The notes below the pieces were generated by a model, which was given only the letters and a program-made list of their open reading frames with translations, was not told the origin of the DNA and ran no database searches. Positions 35,605-45,933 of a stretch of 48,050 nt of DNA are shown here, piece by piece (the stretch's first letter is position 1; every line of letters starts with the position of its first letter). Position numbers and translations under genes: made by a program. The DNA is from Rhodocyclaceae bacterium (lineage in GTDB: Bacteria > Pseudomonadota > Gammaproteobacteria > Burkholderiales > UBA3065), in assembly GCA_018882975.1 (NCBI GenBank), contig VEQZ01000004.1, positions 1 through 48,050 on the forward strand, given 5' to 3'.

Positions 35605-35883
35605 TTATTTTTTCCGGCAATCCCAGTTCTCGGTGCCGCGCGCCAACTTGCGCTGCATCTTGTCGAAGGACATGTAGTTGCGGCTGGTCGTGCCGCACTG
35701 CTCACGCAAACCGATGACAAGGATGTTGCCGTTGGTCTGGCAGACCTCGTAGCGGTCGATTCCAGCGTATTCCACGCGGCTGCCGTCGATCACCAACTGG
35801 GTCCCCTCGCAGTCGTAGGTGCCGTTGCTGCACGCGGCGAGCATCGGCAGCAGGGCGACAGCGAGAAACGAACGGATGTTCAC
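35605..35883 (-). CDS. Small lipoprotein with four additional cysteines, inside the isc operon
   Basis: A 92-residue protein starting at GTG 35883 with AGGGGG upstream. Residues 1-18 are a lipoprotein signal with lipobox LAAC (Cys18). The mature part has Cys25, Cys48, Cys63 and Cys89, enough for two disulfides, and ends in a basic CRKK. I do not recognise a family. It lies between fdx and iscX, in the same direction with short gaps, so it is probably co-transcribed with Fe-S assembly genes although its product is exported. Confidence 0.75.
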   Translation of the reverse strand: MNIRSFLAVALLPMLAACSNGTYDCEGTQLVIDGSRVEYAGIDRYEVCQTNGNILVIGLREQCGTTSRNYMSFDKMQRKLARGTENWDCRKK

Positions 35884-35944
35884 GGCAAAGCCCCCTGTGA
35901 AGTGTCCTGCGTAGCGCAGGCGGAAGCGCCCTCGCAACGGCGCT

Positions 35945-36283
35945 TCAGTGGTCCTCGGACGCGTGGTTGATGGTGTACTTGGGGATCTCGATGGTCAGCG
36001 GCGCGCCGGCGACACGCGCCTGACACGACAAGCGCGACTGTGCCGTGAGGCCCCAGGCCATGTCCAGCATGTCTTCCTCGTCGTCGGTGGCCGGCGCCAG
36101 CGACGGCAGACCTTCGCGCACGATGACGTGGCAGGTGGTGCAGGCGCAACTCTTCTCGCAGGCGTGCTCGATGTCGATATCGTGCTCGAGCAAGGCGTCG
36201 CAAAGGCTGGTACCGGACTCGGCGTCGAAAGTGGTGCCGGCAGGGCAAAGCGTGGGGTGAGGCAGAACGGTGATGACGGGCAT
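35945..36283 (-). CDS. fdx: 2Fe-2S ferredoxin of the isc operon
   Basis: A 112-residue adrenodoxin-type ferredoxin. Cluster ligands are Cys42, Cys48, Cys51 and Cys87 (CEKSCACTTCHV ... LSCQA), as in E. coli Fdx. It supplies electrons for cluster assembly on IscU. It is separated from hscA by an unusually long gap of 163 bases that carries a tandem repeat. Confidence 0.95.
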   Translation of the reverse strand: MPVITVLPHPTLCPAGTTFDAESGTSLCDALLEHDIDIEHACEKSCACTTCHVIVREGLPSLAPATDDEEDMLDMAWGLTAQSRLSCQARVAGAPLTIEIPKYTINHASEDH

Positions 36284-36316
36284 GGCGGTAAGGTTCAGAG
36301 CGCCGGCGAGGCGTGT

Positions 36317-36407
36317 AGTGACGTGAGACAGTGACGTAAGGCAGCGAAGTAAGGCGGCGACGTAGGGTGACGGCGTACGGTGGTGTCTTCGGGCAGTGGC
36401 TTAGGCA
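36317..36407. repeat. Degenerate 13-bp tandem array between hscA and fdx
   Basis: Seven consecutive 13-base units (36317, 36330, 36343, 36356, 36369, 36382, 36395) follow a consensus like rGyGaCGTAaGGc. The second and third units differ at two positions, while the last three are more diverged. The array fills most of the gap between the hscA stop and the fdx start. It carries no gene. It could be a decayed minisatellite, or it could form structure in the isc mRNA. Confidence 0.65.
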
Positions 36408-36446
36408 GAGTCGTCAAGTGGCCTCGGGGCTTGGACAGCGTCCGGC

Positions 36447-38315
36447 TCAGATCGATTCGATGCTGCGTCCGGCCAGCGCGCTGCGGATGCTGGCGTCCAT
36501 GCGCCGCGCAGCGAATTCATCGGTCGCGGTCGAGAGCGCGTCGGTGGCCTCGCGGATGGCGCTACGGTCGCTACCGGCGCGGGCAGCGACCAGCGCGACG
36601 ATACGCGCTTCGATGGCCGACCGCTCGGCATCGCTGAGCAGCGACTCGCCATCGGCGGCGAGCGCGGCACGCACGGCGTCGACCAAGCGGTCGGCATCGA
36701 CCTGCGCCTCCGCCAGCGCGCGCGCGTCGAGGTCGTCGCGGGCATGGTCGAAGGCGTCGCGCAGCATGCGCGCGATGTCATCGTCGGCCAGACCGTAACT
36801 CGGCTTGACCGCCACCTGCGCGCTGACACCGGTCGACTCCTCGCGCGCGGTCACTGCCAGCAAGCCGTCGGCGTCCACCTCGAAGGTGACCTTGATGCGC
36901 GCCGCGCCGGCCGGCAGCGGCGGGATACCGCGCAGCTCGAAGTGCGCCAGCGAGCGGCAGTCCTCCACCCGCTCGCGCTCGCCCTGCAGCACGTGCACGC
37001 GCATGGCGGTCTGGCCATCCTTGAAGGTGGTGAACTCCTGCGCCCGGGCGATGGGCAGCGTGGCGTTGCGCGGCACGATCTTCTCGACCAGTCCGCCCAT
37101 GGTCTCGATGCCCAAAGACAAGGGGATCACATCCAGCAGCAACCAGTCGTCGCCCGAGCGGTTGCCGGCCAGCAGGTGCGCCTGCCGTGCCGCGCCGAGC
37201 GCCACCACCTGGTCGGGGTCGAGGTTGGTGAGCGGCGCCTGGCCAAAGAACTCGGCGACCGCCGCCCGCACCATCGGCATGCGGGTGGAGCCCCCGACCA
37301 GCACCACGCCCTGGATGTCGGTGATGTCGACGCCGGCATCGCGCAACGCCTGGCGGCAAGGCTTCAGCGTCTTGGCCACCAGATTGGCGCCAAGCGACTC
37401 GAGCGTCGCCGTGTCGAGCGTGAGATCGACCGGCTCACCGGACTGCAGGCGCACATGGAAGCGCGCGCGGTCGCGGCTGGAAAGCGCCTCCTTGACCTCG
37501 CGCGCCTCGACCTGCAGCGCGCGCAGGTCACGCGGGCCGAGCGGCGGCAATTGCCCCGCCTCGATTGCCCAGCAGGCGATGCGGCGGTCGAAGTCGTCGC
37601 CGCCGAGGGCCGAGTCGCCGCCGGTGGCGAGCACCTCGAACACACCCTTGGTCAAGCGCAAGATGCTGATGTCAAACGTCCCGCCGCCCAAGTCGTAGAC
37701 GGCGTAGACGCCCTCGGCCGCGTTGTCGAGGCCGTAGGCGATGGCCGCGGCAGTCGGCTCGTTGAGCAGGCGCAGCACGTTCAGCCCGGCCAGTTGCGCG
37801 GCGTCCTTGGTGGCTTGGCGCTGCGCGTCGTCAAAGTACGCGGGCACGGTGATGACGGCGCCGGTGAGTTCGCCGCCGAGGCTGGCCTCGGCACGCTGCC
37901 GCAGCACACGCAGGACCTCGGCCGAGACCTCGACCGGGCTCTTGACGCCGGCAACGGTGCGGATCTGCACCATGCCGGGCGCATCCGCGAACTCATATGG
38001 CAAGTCGCCCTGGTGCGTGCGCGTCACATCGGCCAGGCCGCGCCCCATGAAGCGCTTGAACGAGGCCAGCGTATTGCGCGGGTCCTCGGCCTGACGTGCG
38101 GCCGCCTCGACGCCCACTGACTTGACCCCCTCGGCACCGTAGCGCACCACGCTCGGCAGCAGCACGCGGCCGTGCTCGTCGGGCAGCACGGTGGCGATGC
38201 TGTTGCGAACGGTGGCGACCAGCGAATGCGTGGTGCCGAGGTCGATGCCGATGGCACGCCGGTGCTGATGCGGGACGGTGGACTGGCCCGGCTCGAAGAT
38301 CTGCAGCAGGGCCAT
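36447..38315 (-). CDS. hscA: Hsp70-type chaperone HscA
   Basis: A 622-residue specialised Hsp70 that helps transfer the cluster from IscU. Nucleotide-binding signatures are [27 protein letters not shown] and [13 protein letters not shown]; the substrate domain lacks the long DnaK tail. ATG at 38315 shares a base with the hscB stop (TGATG). Its IscU recognition motif LPPVK is present in the IscU encoded nearby. Confidence 0.96.
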   Translation of the reverse strand: MALLQIFEPGQSTVPHQHRRAIGIDLGTTHSLVATVRNSIATVLPDEHGRVLLPSVVRYGAEGVKSVGVEAAARQAEDPRNTLASFKRFMGRGLADVTRTHQGDLPYEFADAPGMVQIRTVAGVKSPVEVSAEVLRVLRQRAEASLGGELTGAVITVPAYFDDAQRQATKDAAQLAGLNVLRLLNEPTAAAIAYGLDNAAEGVYAVYDLGGGTFDISILRLTKGVFEVLATGGDSALGGDDFDRRIACWAIEAGQLPPLGPRDLRALQVEAREVKEALSSRDRARFHVRLQSGEPVDLTLDTATLESLGANLVAKTLKPCRQALRDAGVDITDIQGVVLVGGSTRMPMVRAAVAEFFGQAPLTNLDPDQVVALGAARQAHLLAGNRSGDDWLLLDVIPLSLGIETMGGLVEKIVPRNATLPIARAQEFTTFKDGQTAMRVHVLQGERERVEDCRSLAHFELRGIPPLPAGAARIKVTFEVDADGLLAVTAREESTGVSAQVAVKPSYGLADDDIARMLRDAFDHARDDLDARALAEAQVDADRLVDAVRAALAADGESLLSDAERSAIEARIVALVAARAGSDRSAIREATDALSTATDEFAARRMDASIRSALAGRSIESI

Positions 38316-38884
38316 CAGTCGAGCAGCGCCGAGCGCACGTCCTCGATGTCGTCGTGCAACTTCTCGAGGAAGCGCAGACGGCGCCAGACATCGGCCGCGT
38401 GCGGCCAGTCGGCCTCGGCGATGCGCGACTCCAGCAGCGGCCACAACTCCACCTCGGCGCTGCGGATGGCGTGCTCGATGTGGCGCAGAGCCTTGTCGTC
38501 GCGGTGCGCGCGCGCCTCGGCGACGTGCTCACGCCACTCCATCTGCTGCATCAGGAATTCGGCTGGCATGGCGGTGTTGTCCTGCTCGCCCAGACCCACG
38601 CCGGCGCTCTCGATCAGGTATTTGGCGCGCAACAGCGGCTTGCGCAGCGTACGGTAGGCCTCATTGGCAGCGGTCGCCCACTGCATGGCGACGCGCCGCT
38701 CGGCGTCGGTCTTGTCGGCGTAGCGGTCGGGGTGCACGCGGGCCTGCAGGCCGCGATAGGCCTCGTCGAGCACGTGCGGGGCCATCGACATGCCGCGCGG
38801 CAGGCCGAGCAGCGCGAACGGGTCGCTGCCGGGGCCGTGGCCGCCCGACCTGCCGGGCGCGCCGACCGTCAGTGCATCAGACAT
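38315..38884 (-). CDS. hscB: J-domain co-chaperone HscB
   Basis: A 189-residue co-chaperone with DPFALLGLP at the start of the J domain, the HPD motif in [12 protein letters not shown], and a C-terminal helical domain that binds IscU ([13 protein letters not shown]). The ATG at 38884 overlaps the last codons of iscA by eight bases. It recruits IscU to HscA and stimulates its ATPase. Confidence 0.95.
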   Translation of the reverse strand: MSDALTVGAPGRSGGHGPGSDPFALLGLPRGMSMAPHVLDEAYRGLQARVHPDRYADKTDAERRVAMQWATAANEAYRTLRKPLLRAKYLIESAGVGLGEQDNTAMPAEFLMQQMEWREHVAEARAHRDDKALRHIEHAIRSAEVELWPLLESRIAEADWPHAADVWRRLRFLEKLHDDIEDVRSALLD

Positions 38885-39200
38885 TGAAGCTCTCGCCGCA
38901 ACCGCACTCGTTCTTGACGTTGGGGTTGTTAAACTGGAAACCCTCGTTGAGACCCTCGCGCACAAAATCCAGCTCGGTGCCGTCGATGAAGGCCAGCGAC
39001 TTGGGGTCGATGATGACCTTGGTGCCGTGGCTCTCGAACTCGAGGTCTTCGGGCTTGAGGTCGTCAGCGTATTCGAGCACGTAGGCCAGCCCCGAACAGC
39101 CGGTGGTCCGAACGCCCAGACGCAGTCCGACACCGTGCCCGCGCTTGGCGATGAACTTCTGCACGTGGACGGCAGCGCGCTCGGTCAGGGTCACGGCCAT
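38877..39200 (-). CDS. iscA: A-type Fe-S carrier IscA
   Basis: A 107-residue A-type carrier with the three conserved cysteines: [13 protein letters not shown] and the C-terminal CGCGESF. It delivers 4Fe-4S clusters to apoproteins. It starts one base after iscU ends and overlaps hscB, consistent with tight operon translation. Confidence 0.96.
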   Translation of the reverse strand: MAVTLTERAAVHVQKFIAKRGHGVGLRLGVRTTGCSGLAYVLEYADDLKPEDLEFESHGTKVIIDPKSLAFIDGTELDFVREGLNEGFQFNNPNVKNECGCGESFNV

Positions 39201-39201
39201 G

Positions 39202-39588
39202 TCAGCCTCCGTGCTTCTTGCGGTAGTCCTCGACGGCCGCCTTGATCGCGTCTTCGGCGAGGATCGAGCAGTGGATCTTGACCGGCGGCAGCGCCAGTTC
39301 TTCGGCGATCTGCGTGTTCTTGATGCTCATCGCCTGGTCCAGCGTCTTGCCCTTGACCCATTCGGTCACCAGCGAGCTCGACGCGATGGCCGAGCCGCAG
39401 CCGTAGGTCTTGAACTTGGCGTCCTGGATCACGCCGTCGGCGCCGACCTTGATCTGCAGCTTCATGACGTCGCCGCAGGCCGGCGCGCCGACCATGCCGG
39501 TGCCGACGTCGCCGTCTTCGGTCTTGTCAAAGGAACCGACGTTGCGGGGATTCTCGTAGTGGTCGATGACCTTTTCGCTGTATGCCAT
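39202..39588 (-). CDS. iscU: Fe-S scaffold protein IscU
   Basis: A 128-residue scaffold. Cluster ligands are Cys38 (APACGD, with Asp40), Cys64 ([10 protein letters not shown]), His106 and Cys107 (KIHCSILAE). The LPPVK motif recognised by HscA lies at 100-104. The scaffold accepts sulfur from IscS and iron, and passes the assembled cluster on. It lies between iscS and iscA. Confidence 0.97.
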   Translation of the reverse strand: MAYSEKVIDHYENPRNVGSFDKTEDGDVGTGMVGAPACGDVMKLQIKVGADGVIQDAKFKTYGCGSAIASSSLVTEWVKGKTLDQAMSIKNTQIAEELALPPVKIHCSILAEDAIKAAVEDYRKKHGG

Positions 39589-39645
39589 GTGTGTCTCCGA
39601 ATGCTGAGTAGTGTTAATGCGTGGCGCTTGGGTTCGAGGACCGCA

Positions 39646-40860
39646 TCAATGTGCCGCCCACTGCACCGCGTCGAGGTCGATGCCGGACTGCACCATCTCC
39701 CACAGCGGGCTCATCTCGCGCAGCTTGCCGACCTTCGACTGCAGCAACTGGATGGTGAAATCGACTTCTTCCTCGGTGGTGAAGCGGCCGATCGAGAAGC
39801 GGATCGAGCTGTGTGCGAGTTCGTCGCTGCGACCGAGCGCACGCAGCACGTAGCTCGGCTCGAGGCTGGCCGAGGTGCAGGCCGAGCCCGACGACACCGC
39901 GATGTCCTTGATCGCCATGATCAGCGACTCGCCCTCGACGTACGCAAAGCTGACGTTGAGGTTGTGCGGCACGCGCTGCTCAAGGCTGCCGTTGAGGTAG
40001 ACGTCCTGCATGGTCGAGAGGCCGGCCCAGAGGCGGTCGCGCAGCATGCGCACGCGCTCGTTCTCGGTGCCCATCTCCTCCCTGGCCAGGCGAAAGGCCT
40101 CGCCCATGCCGACGATCTGGTGGGTCGGCAGCGTGCCTGAACGGAAACCGCGCTCGTGCCCGCCGCCGTGCATCTGCGCCTCAAGGCGGATACGCGGCTT
40201 GCGACGCACGTACAACGCACCGATGCCCTTGGGGCCGTAGGTCTTGTGCGCGCAGAAGCTCATCAGGTCGACCGGCAGCGTGGTGAGGTCGATGGCGACC
40301 TTGCCGGTAGCCTGCGCCGCGTCGACGTGGAACACCGTGCCGTTGGCGCGGCACAGTTCACCGATCCCTTGGATGTCCTGGATCACGCCGATCTCGTTGT
40401 TGACGAACATCACCGAGGCGACGCAGGTGTCCGGACGCAGCGCCGCCTTGAACTGCTCGAGGCTGACCAACCCGTCCTCCTGCGGCTCGAGATAGGTCAC
40501 CTCGAAGCCGGTGCGCTCGAGTTCGCGCATGGTGTCGAGCACCGCCTTGTGTTCGGTCTTGACGGTGATGAGGTGCTTGCCCTTGCTGGCGTAAAAGTGC
40601 GCCGCGCCCTTGATGGCGAGGTTGTTCGACTCCGTTGCACCCGAAGTCCAGACGATCTCGCGCGGGTCGGCGCCGACCAGTGCGGCGACGTGACCGCGCG
40701 CCGTCTCCACCGCATCCTCCGCGCTCCAGCCGAAGGCGTGGCTGCGGGAAGCCGGGTTGCCGTAGATCTCGCCCAGATAAGGGACCATGGCCGCCACCAC
40801 ACGCGGGTCGACCGGCGTGGTGGCCGAGTAGTCGAGGTAGATCGGAAACTTCATGGACAT
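39646..40860 (-). CDS. iscS: Cysteine desulfurase IscS
   Basis: A 404-residue PLP enzyme, the same length as E. coli Isc[15 protein letters not shown] opens the fold, the PLP lysine is in [12 protein letters not shown], and the active-site Cys is in [21 protein letters not shown] on a long mobile loop. The C-terminus ends ...DAVQWAAH as in group I enzymes that bind IscU. The start is the ATG at 40860; a second ATG two codons later is possible. Confidence 0.96.
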   Translation of the reverse strand: MSMKFPIYLDYSATTPVDPRVVAAMVPYLGEIYGNPASRSHAFGWSAEDAVETARGHVAALVGADPREIVWTSGATESNNLAIKGAAHFYASKGKHLITVKTEHKAVLDTMRELERTGFEVTYLEPQEDGLVSLEQFKAALRPDTCVASVMFVNNEIGVIQDIQGIGELCRANGTVFHVDAAQATGKVAIDLTTLPVDLMSFCAHKTYGPKGIGALYVRRKPRIRLEAQMHGGGHERGFRSGTLPTHQIVGMGEAFRLAREEMGTENERVRMLRDRLWAGLSTMQDVYLNGSLEQRVPHNLNVSFAYVEGESLIMAIKDIAVSSGSACTSASLEPSYVLRALGRSDELAHSSIRFSIGRFTTEEEVDFTIQLLQSKVGKLREMSPLWEMVQSGIDLDAVQWAAH

Positions 40861-40937
40861 GCTCTGTTGCCTCTTGGGTAAGGTATGTAGGGTCTGTTTA
40901 TCTGGTTGATTTATATGGTTTATGTCGGACTGCAAAT

Positions 40938-42086
40938 CTACACGGCGACCGATGCCAGCCCGCGCAGGCCGGCCAGGCAGGTGGCCAGCGCGGCGCGGAA
41001 CTGCTGCAACTGCGCCGCCGCAGTGCTGCGGCCGATGCTCACGCGCACAGCACCGCGCGCCAGATCAGGGGCGACGCCCATGGCCAGCAGGGTCGGGCTC
41101 GGCGCATGGTCGCTGCTGGAGCAGGCCGAGCCGCTGCCGAGCGCGAAACCGGCCTCGTCGAGCGCCAGCAGCAGGGTGGCGCCGTCGACGCCGCGCACGG
41201 CAAAGAACACGGTATTGGGCAGACGCGCGGCGCCGGCGCCGAACACCACCGCGCCCTCGGCCTGCAGGGCTTTGACCAGGCCATCGCGCAGCGCCGTCTG
41301 ACGCGCGCCCTCCTCCGCCATGCGCGCGGCCGCGAGTTCACACGCCACACCAAAACCGACGATGGCCGGGACGTTCTCGGTGCCGGCGCGCAGGCCGTGC
41401 TCGTGGCCACCGCCCTCGATCTGCGCACGCAGGTCAAGCCGCTTGCCGACCACCAGCGCGCCGATGCCCTTGGGGCCATGCAGCTTGTGCGCCGACAGGC
41501 TGAGCGCATCCACCCCCAACCCGGCGAAGTCGATGGGCAACTTGCCGGCCATCTGCACCGCATCGGTATGCACTGCGGCGCCCGCAGCACGCGCGATATC
41601 GGCCAGCGCCGGGATGTCCTGCAGCACGCCGGTCTCGTTGTGCGCGGCGATGAATGATGCGACGCCAACGCCACCCATGGCCTGTGCCCGCAGGTCAGCG
41701 GCGTCGATGCGGCCTTCGGCATCCAGACCGACCTCGCCCACCTGCCAGCCGGCACGCGCCAGACCCTTGGCCGGGCGGCGCACGCAGGCGTGCTCGGCGG
41801 CGCTGACCAGCACCCAGCCCGGCCGGCGCACGGCCGCGGCGCCACGCAGGAACAGGTTGTTGGCCTCGGAACCGCCACTGGTGAAGATGACTTGCGCCGG
41901 CTGCACGCCGACAAAGGCCGCGACCTGCTCGCGCGCTGCATCGACCGCGCGCCGTGCCGCCACGCCGGCACGGTGCACGCTCGACGGGTTGGCAGCGCAT
42001 TCGGCCCAGTAGGGCGCCATGGCCGTCAGCACCGCCGGGTCGACCGGAGTGGTGGCGTTGTGGTCGAGGAAGACGCAGGTGCGCAT
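40938..42086 (-). CDS. Second cysteine desulfurase (NifS/IscS-like) in the isc operon
   Basis: A 382-residue class V aminotransferase-type cysteine desulfurase, paralogous to IscS. It has [15 protein letters not shown], the PLP lysine in [11 protein letters not shown] and the active Cys in [21 protein letters not shown]. It lacks the IscS-type C-terminal tail that contacts IscU and is shorter. It lies between iscR and iscS, 17 bases after iscR ends, so both desulfurases are transcribed together. Its sulfur acceptor may differ from IscU. Confidence 0.93.
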   Translation of the reverse strand: MRTCVFLDHNATTPVDPAVLTAMAPYWAECAANPSSVHRAGVAARRAVDAAREQVAAFVGVQPAQVIFTSGGSEANNLFLRGAAAVRRPGWVLVSAAEHACVRRPAKGLARAGWQVGEVGLDAEGRIDAADLRAQAMGGVGVASFIAAHNETGVLQDIPALADIARAAGAAVHTDAVQMAGKLPIDFAGLGVDALSLSAHKLHGPKGIGALVVGKRLDLRAQIEGGGHEHGLRAGTENVPAIVGFGVACELAAARMAEEGARQTALRDGLVKALQAEGAVVFGAGAARLPNTVFFAVRGVDGATLLLALDEAGFALGSGSACSSSDHAPSPTLLAMGVAPDLARGAVRVSIGRSTAAAQLQQFRAALATCLAGLRGLASVAV

Positions 42087-42103
42087 CTGTAGGGCGGCGG
42101 CGC

Positions 42104-42598
42104 TCAGGCAGCGACCGAGTCGGAGGCGCGGTCCGACGTGTGCTCGCGCCGCTCGCGGAAGAGCTCGTCGGTGCGCACCGGTTGCGCATCGCCGGGGCGC
42201 TGCGCCGACACCAGACGCGCCAACGACACCGCCGCGAGGTAGTCGTGAATGTGCGCGTTGAGCGCAGTCCAGAGGTCATGCGTCATGCACGCCCGGTCGT
42301 CGTGGCAGTTGCGTTTGCCACCGCAGCTGGTGGCGTCGATCGGCTCATCGACCGCCTCGATGATCTCGGCCACCGAGATCTGCTCGGCATCGCGGCCGAG
42401 GCGATAGCCGCCCCCCGGCCCGCGCACGCTGTCGACCAGATTGCGGCGGCGCAGACGGCCAAACAACTGCTCGAGGTACGAGAGCGAGATCCGCTGACGC
42501 TCGCTGATGGCGGCCAGCGTGACCGGACCGGCGTGCTCGCGCATGCCGAGGTCGATCATGGCGGTGACGGCAAAGCGGCCTTTGGTGGTGAGTCGCAT
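42104..42598 (-). CDS. iscR: Rrf2-family Fe-S regulator IscR
   Basis: A 164-residue transcription factor with the winged-helix start MRLTTKGRFAVTAMIDL and 2Fe-2S ligands Cys92, Cys98, Cys104 and His107 (SCGGKRNCHDDRACMTHDLW). With its cluster it represses its own operon. It is the first gene of the isc operon, and a strong IscR-type palindrome lies over its promoter. Confidence 0.96.
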   Translation of the reverse strand: MRLTTKGRFAVTAMIDLGMREHAGPVTLAAISERQRISLSYLEQLFGRLRRRNLVDSVRGPGGGYRLGRDAEQISVAEIIEAVDEPIDATSCGGKRNCHDDRACMTHDLWTALNAHIHDYLAAVSLARLVSAQRPGDAQPVRTDELFRERREHTSDRASDSVAA

Positions 42599-42656
42599 GA
42601 TTCCCTCCGGGGCCGCCAGGCAATCGTTCGGGGGTGCGGGCGGCGGCCTCTGTGTT

Positions 42657-42679
42657 TTCCCGACTATTTTAGTCGGAAA
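42657..42679 (-). promoter_or_regulatory. IscR binding site overlapping the isc promoter
   Basis: CCGACTA-TTT-TAGTCGG (42660-42676) is a perfect 7-bp dyad, with T/A pairs continuing outside it. It matches the type 1 IscR pattern, GACT-N5-AGTC with flanking pyrimidine/purine pairs. On the coding strand its centre contains TAAAAT (42671-42666), a good -10, so binding would block RNA polymerase. The iscR ATG is about 60 bases downstream. Confidence 0.75.
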
Positions 42680-42746
42680 TTACGGCGGAGAGTTCCACGC
42701 CTTGGCGGATTGCGCTCATGGCCGCGCGCAACCGGTATCAAAGCGC

Positions 42747-42762
42747 GCTCGCTTACGCGAGC
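42747..42762 (-). terminator. Hairpin between suhB and iscR
   Basis: GCTCGC and GCGAGC form a 6-bp stem with a TTAC/GTAA loop, 40 bases beyond the suhB stop on the minus strand. It may end the suhB transcript before the isc promoter. There is no strong T-run. Confidence 0.35.
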
Positions 42763-42801
42763 CATGCTGCTTCGGTCTGCGGCGACCATACCCGCAACAA
42801 C

Positions 42802-43608
42802 TCAGCCGGAGGCAGCCCCGCTGTGAGTCGCCCCGTTGGACGCAATGGTCGCGATCATCTGCGCGAACACCTTGGGGTTGCCGCAGACGATGTCGCCCGA
42901 CTCCAGATAGCCCTCGTCGCCCTTGAAGTCGCCGACCAGGCCGCCGGCCTCAAGCACCAGCAGGCTGCCGGCCGCCATGTCCCATGGCGCCAGCCCCATC
43001 TCAAAGAACCCATCAAGCCGCCCTGTCGCCACGTAAGCCAGATCGAGCGAGGCCGAGCCGGGCCGGCGCATGCCCGAGGTGCCCTTGGCGAAGGCTTTGA
43101 ACAGCGCGAGGTACTGGTCGATGCGGCCGAACTCGCGGTACGGGAAGCCGGTTCCGATCAGCGCGTCCTGCAGCTTGGTGCGACTGCTGACACGGATGCG
43201 CCGGTCGTTGACGAAGGCGCCGCGCCCGCGCGTGGCGGTGAAGAGTTCGTTGTGGACGACGTCGTAGACCACCGCCTGCGTCATCTGACCGCGGTGCTGC
43301 AGGCCGATGCTCACCGCGTACTGCGGAAAGCCATGCAGGAAGTTGGTGGTGCCGTCAAGCGGATCGATGATCCAGACGTATTCGGAGTCGCCGGCCGCGC
43401 CCGACTCCTCGGCGAGCACCGCATGGTCGGGATATGCTTCGCTGAGCGTCGCGATGATCGCCTGTTCGGCCGCGTGGTCGACCTCGGTCACGAAGTCATT
43501 GGTCTGCTTGCTGGCGACGCGGACCTGCTCGAGTTCGAGGCTGGCCCGGTTGATGATGGCGCCGGCTTTGCGGGCGGCCTTGATGGCCGTGTTGAGCATC
43601 GGATGCAT
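42802..43608 (-). CDS. suhB: Inositol-1-monophosphatase family protein SuhB
   Basis: A 268-residue Mg-dependent phosphatase. Metal and substrate motifs: [32 protein letters not shown] and the C-terminal [17 protein letters not shown]. In enterobacteria SuhB also acts in rRNA antitermination; the same may hold here but is not shown. It is divergent from trmJ with about 50 bases between them, an arrangement common in betaproteobacteria. Confidence 0.95.
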   Translation of the reverse strand: MHPMLNTAIKAARKAGAIINRASLELEQVRVASKQTNDFVTEVDHAAEQAIIATLSEAYPDHAVLAEESGAAGDSEYVWIIDPLDGTTNFLHGFPQYAVSIGLQHRGQMTQAVVYDVVHNELFTATRGRGAFVNDRRIRVSSRTKLQDALIGTGFPYREFGRIDQYLALFKAFAKGTSGMRRPGSASLDLAYVATGRLDGFFEMGLAPWDMAAGSLLVLEAGGLVGDFKGDEGYLESGDIVCGNPKVFAQMIATIASNGATHSGAASG

Positions 43609-43658
43609 GGCAGTGGACTCGACCCGCGCGGCGGGCAGCAGAAGAAGGACGCGACAGA

Positions 43659-44489
43659 TTGGACAAGAGCGGCGGGCCGACTAGGGGCCCCGAGACAGGG
43701 CGCGATTCTACGGCCAGCGGGGCGGTTTCGTCAGGCGATGGTGCAACCGCGCTGGGCCGCATCCGCGTGGTGCTGAGCCACACCAGCCACCCCGGCAATA
43801 TCGGCGCGGCAGCGCGCGCCTGCAAGACCATGGGGCTCGGGCAACTCTGGCTGGTCGCGCCGCAGCGCTTCCCCGACCCGGAGGCGGATGCACGCGCATC
43901 CGGCGCCGGCGACCTGCTGGCCTCGGCGCGGGTGGTCGACACGCTGGCCGAGGCGCTCACCGGAACGCTGGCGGCAGTAGCCCTCACCGCCCGCCCGCGC
44001 GAGATCGCCGCGCCGCAGGTGGCCCCGCGCGAGGCAGCCGAGCGGCTGCTGCCGCTGACGGCCGAGGGCGAGGTCGCGCTGGTGTTCGGCAATGAGCAGG
44101 CCGGGCTCTCCAGCGAAGAGACTGGGCTGTGCAACCTGCTCTGCCAGATCCCGACCAACCCGGCCTACAGCTCGCTCAACCTCGCTGCGGCGGTGCAGAT
44201 CCTGACCTACGAGATGCGGCTGGCTGCCGCCGGCGGCAGTGACCTGCGCAGCGCCGGCCACGCGCTCGAGCCGGCCGGCTTCGAGGAGATCGAAGCGCTG
44301 CACGCGCACCTGCTCGCCACCATGGCCGCGCTCGACTTCTACGACCCGGACAACCCGCGCCGGCTGGAACCCAAGCTGCGCCGGCTGATCGCCCGCGCGC
44401 AGCCGCTGCGGGAGGAGGTCAACATCCTGCGCGGGCTGCTGACGGCGGTGGACAAAATGATGGACGAGGGGGCGGACGAGCGGCGCTGA
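43659..44489 (+). CDS. trmJ: tRNA 2'-O-methyltransferase TrmJ
   Basis: A 276-residue SPOUT methyltransferase that methylates the 2'-OH of residue 32 in tRNA. Conserved parts are [39 protein letters not shown] and [17 protein letters not shown], which form the knot. The TTG start at 43659 with GAAGGA upstream gives an N-terminal extension of about 33 disordered residues; the true start could be later, since the family begins just before RIRVVLSHT. Divergent from suhB. Confidence 0.93.
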   Translation: MDKSGGPTRGPETGRDSTASGAVSSGDGATALGRIRVVLSHTSHPGNIGAAARACKTMGLGQLWLVAPQRFPDPEADARASGAGDLLASARVVDTLAEALTGTLAAVALTARPREIAAPQVAPREAAERLLPLTAEGEVALVFGNEQAGLSSEETGLCNLLCQIPTNPAYSSLNLAAAVQILTYEMRLAAAGGSDLRSAGHALEPAGFEEIEALHAHLLATMAALDFYDPDNPRRLEPKLRRLIARAQPLREEVNILRGLLTAVDKMMDEGADERR

Positions 44490-44650
44490 CCGGCGCCCGA
44501 CCTCGACCACCGCAGTCATGGTCGCGGCCGCGAAACGGCGATACCGCGCGATTCGCGACGACCAAGCCCGTTCCGGCCCGCCTGCTACACTCCGCGCCGT
44601 TCCGGTGGCCATCGCCACCATGCATCCTCCCACCGAGACACCCGAGCCCC

Positions 44651-45433
44651 GTGTTCAGCCGCCTGCTTGAAGACATCCGCTGCGTGTTCGACCGCGACCC
44701 TGCCGCGCGCTCGACGTGGGAGGTGGCGACCTGCTACCCGGGCGTGCACGCGCTGCTTGTGCACCGGCTCACGCACACGCTGTGGGGCTGGGGCCTCAAG
44801 TGGCCGGCGCGCTTTTTGGCTCACCTCGCCCGCATGCTCACAGGTGTCGAGATCCACCCCGGTGCGACCGTCGGCCGGCGCGTCTTCATCGACCACGGCA
44901 TGGGCGTGGTGATCGGTGAGACCGCGCACATCGGCGACGACTGCACGCTGTACCACGGTGTGACGCTGGGCGGCACCAGTTGGCGTGAGGGCAAGCGCCA
45001 CCCCACGCTGGAGGCCGGCGTGGTGGTCGGCGCCGGCGCCAAGATCCTCGGCCCGATCACCATTGGCAACGGCGCGCGCATCGGCTCCAACGCGGTGGTG
45101 GTGCGCTCGGTGCCGCCACATGCCACGGCAGTGGGCATCCCGGCACGCGTGCTCGACGAACCGGCTGCGGACGGCGACACCTTTCAGCCCTACGCGGTCG
45201 GTACCGAGACCGACGACCCGCTGGCGCGCTCGGTGCAGGCGCTGGCCGACCAGAACGCCGCCACCGACCGGCAAATGACCCAGGTGCTCGAGGCGCTACG
45301 CCAACTCGGCGTCGACCTCAGCGCCGACCGCGAGGTGGGCATGGGCTTCGAACCCAATTCGGAGCGTCGAGCCGAACAGGACGCGAACACCTTGCCGCGC
45401 GGCCAAGGTCGCGTCCCCAGCCGCAAAGGCTGA
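44651..45433 (+). CDS. cysE: Serine O-acetyltransferase
   Basis: A 260-residue acetyltransferase making O-acetylserine for cysteine synthesis. The left-handed beta-helix hexapeptides run from [33 protein letters not shown] to the [20 protein letters not shown] repeats, with the catalytic DHGMG His. It starts at GTG 44651; a TACACT box lies about 60 bases upstream. The tail of about 80 residues is more variable. Its product pathway supplies the cysteine used by the isc desulfurases 2 kb away. Confidence 0.94.
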   Translation: MFSRLLEDIRCVFDRDPAARSTWEVATCYPGVHALLVHRLTHTLWGWGLKWPARFLAHLARMLTGVEIHPGATVGRRVFIDHGMGVVIGETAHIGDDCTLYHGVTLGGTSWREGKRHPTLEAGVVVGAGAKILGPITIGNGARIGSNAVVVRSVPPHATAVGIPARVLDEPAADGDTFQPYAVGTETDDPLARSVQALADQNAATDRQMTQVLEALRQLGVDLSADREVGMGFEPNSERRAEQDANTLPRGQGRVPSRKG

Positions 45434-45677
45434 CTGCGCACGCGCTCTTGCCTGGCGCGGTCCTGACCGGGGCAAGGTGGCGAACAACGCGGGACATTCC
45501 ATGCGTAGCCCGCCCTTGGAGGCGGTCATCCGCCAGATGGCCGATGCGCTCCCGAGATGCGCGCGTTAAGGTGCTAGCCAGCCAATCCGGCCCAAGCCGC
45601 ACGATCAGGGCCTTTTCAATCACGCGCTATCGGAGCCAAAATAAGGGCCCGTTTTAGAGCTGTCTTGAGGGCCGAAT

Positions 45678-45929
45678 ATGGACGCACTTTATGCCGACCA
45701 GACCATCAGCATGTCAGAGTTCAAGAAGAACCCCGCTCAGGTGCTGCGCGCAGCCGGGAACAAGCCGGTGGCAGTGTTGAGCCACAATCGGCCGGCGTTC
45801 TACATGGTCACGCCGTCGCTATTCGAATCCATGGTCGAGGCGCTTGCCGACCGTGATCTGGTGGAACTTACGCGGCAGCGCCTTGAGCGACGACACACCG
45901 CCATCGATGTCGACATCGACGACATCTGA
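45678..45929 (+). CDS. RelB/StbD-type antitoxin
   Basis: An 83-residue antitoxin. DQTISMSEFKKNPAQVLRAAGNKPVAVLSHNRPAFYMVTPSLFE is the Phd-like fold of StbD/RelB-type antitoxins, with an acidic tail (DVDIDDI) to bind the toxin. GAGGG lies shortly before the ATG. The 244-base gap upstream contains three AGGGCC copies near 45606, 45646 and 45668, possible operator half sites; nothing else is seen there. Confidence 0.88.
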   Translation: MDALYADQTISMSEFKKNPAQVLRAAGNKPVAVLSHNRPAFYMVTPSLFESMVEALADRDLVELTRQRLERRHTAIDVDIDDI

Positions 45930-45933
45930 GCCC

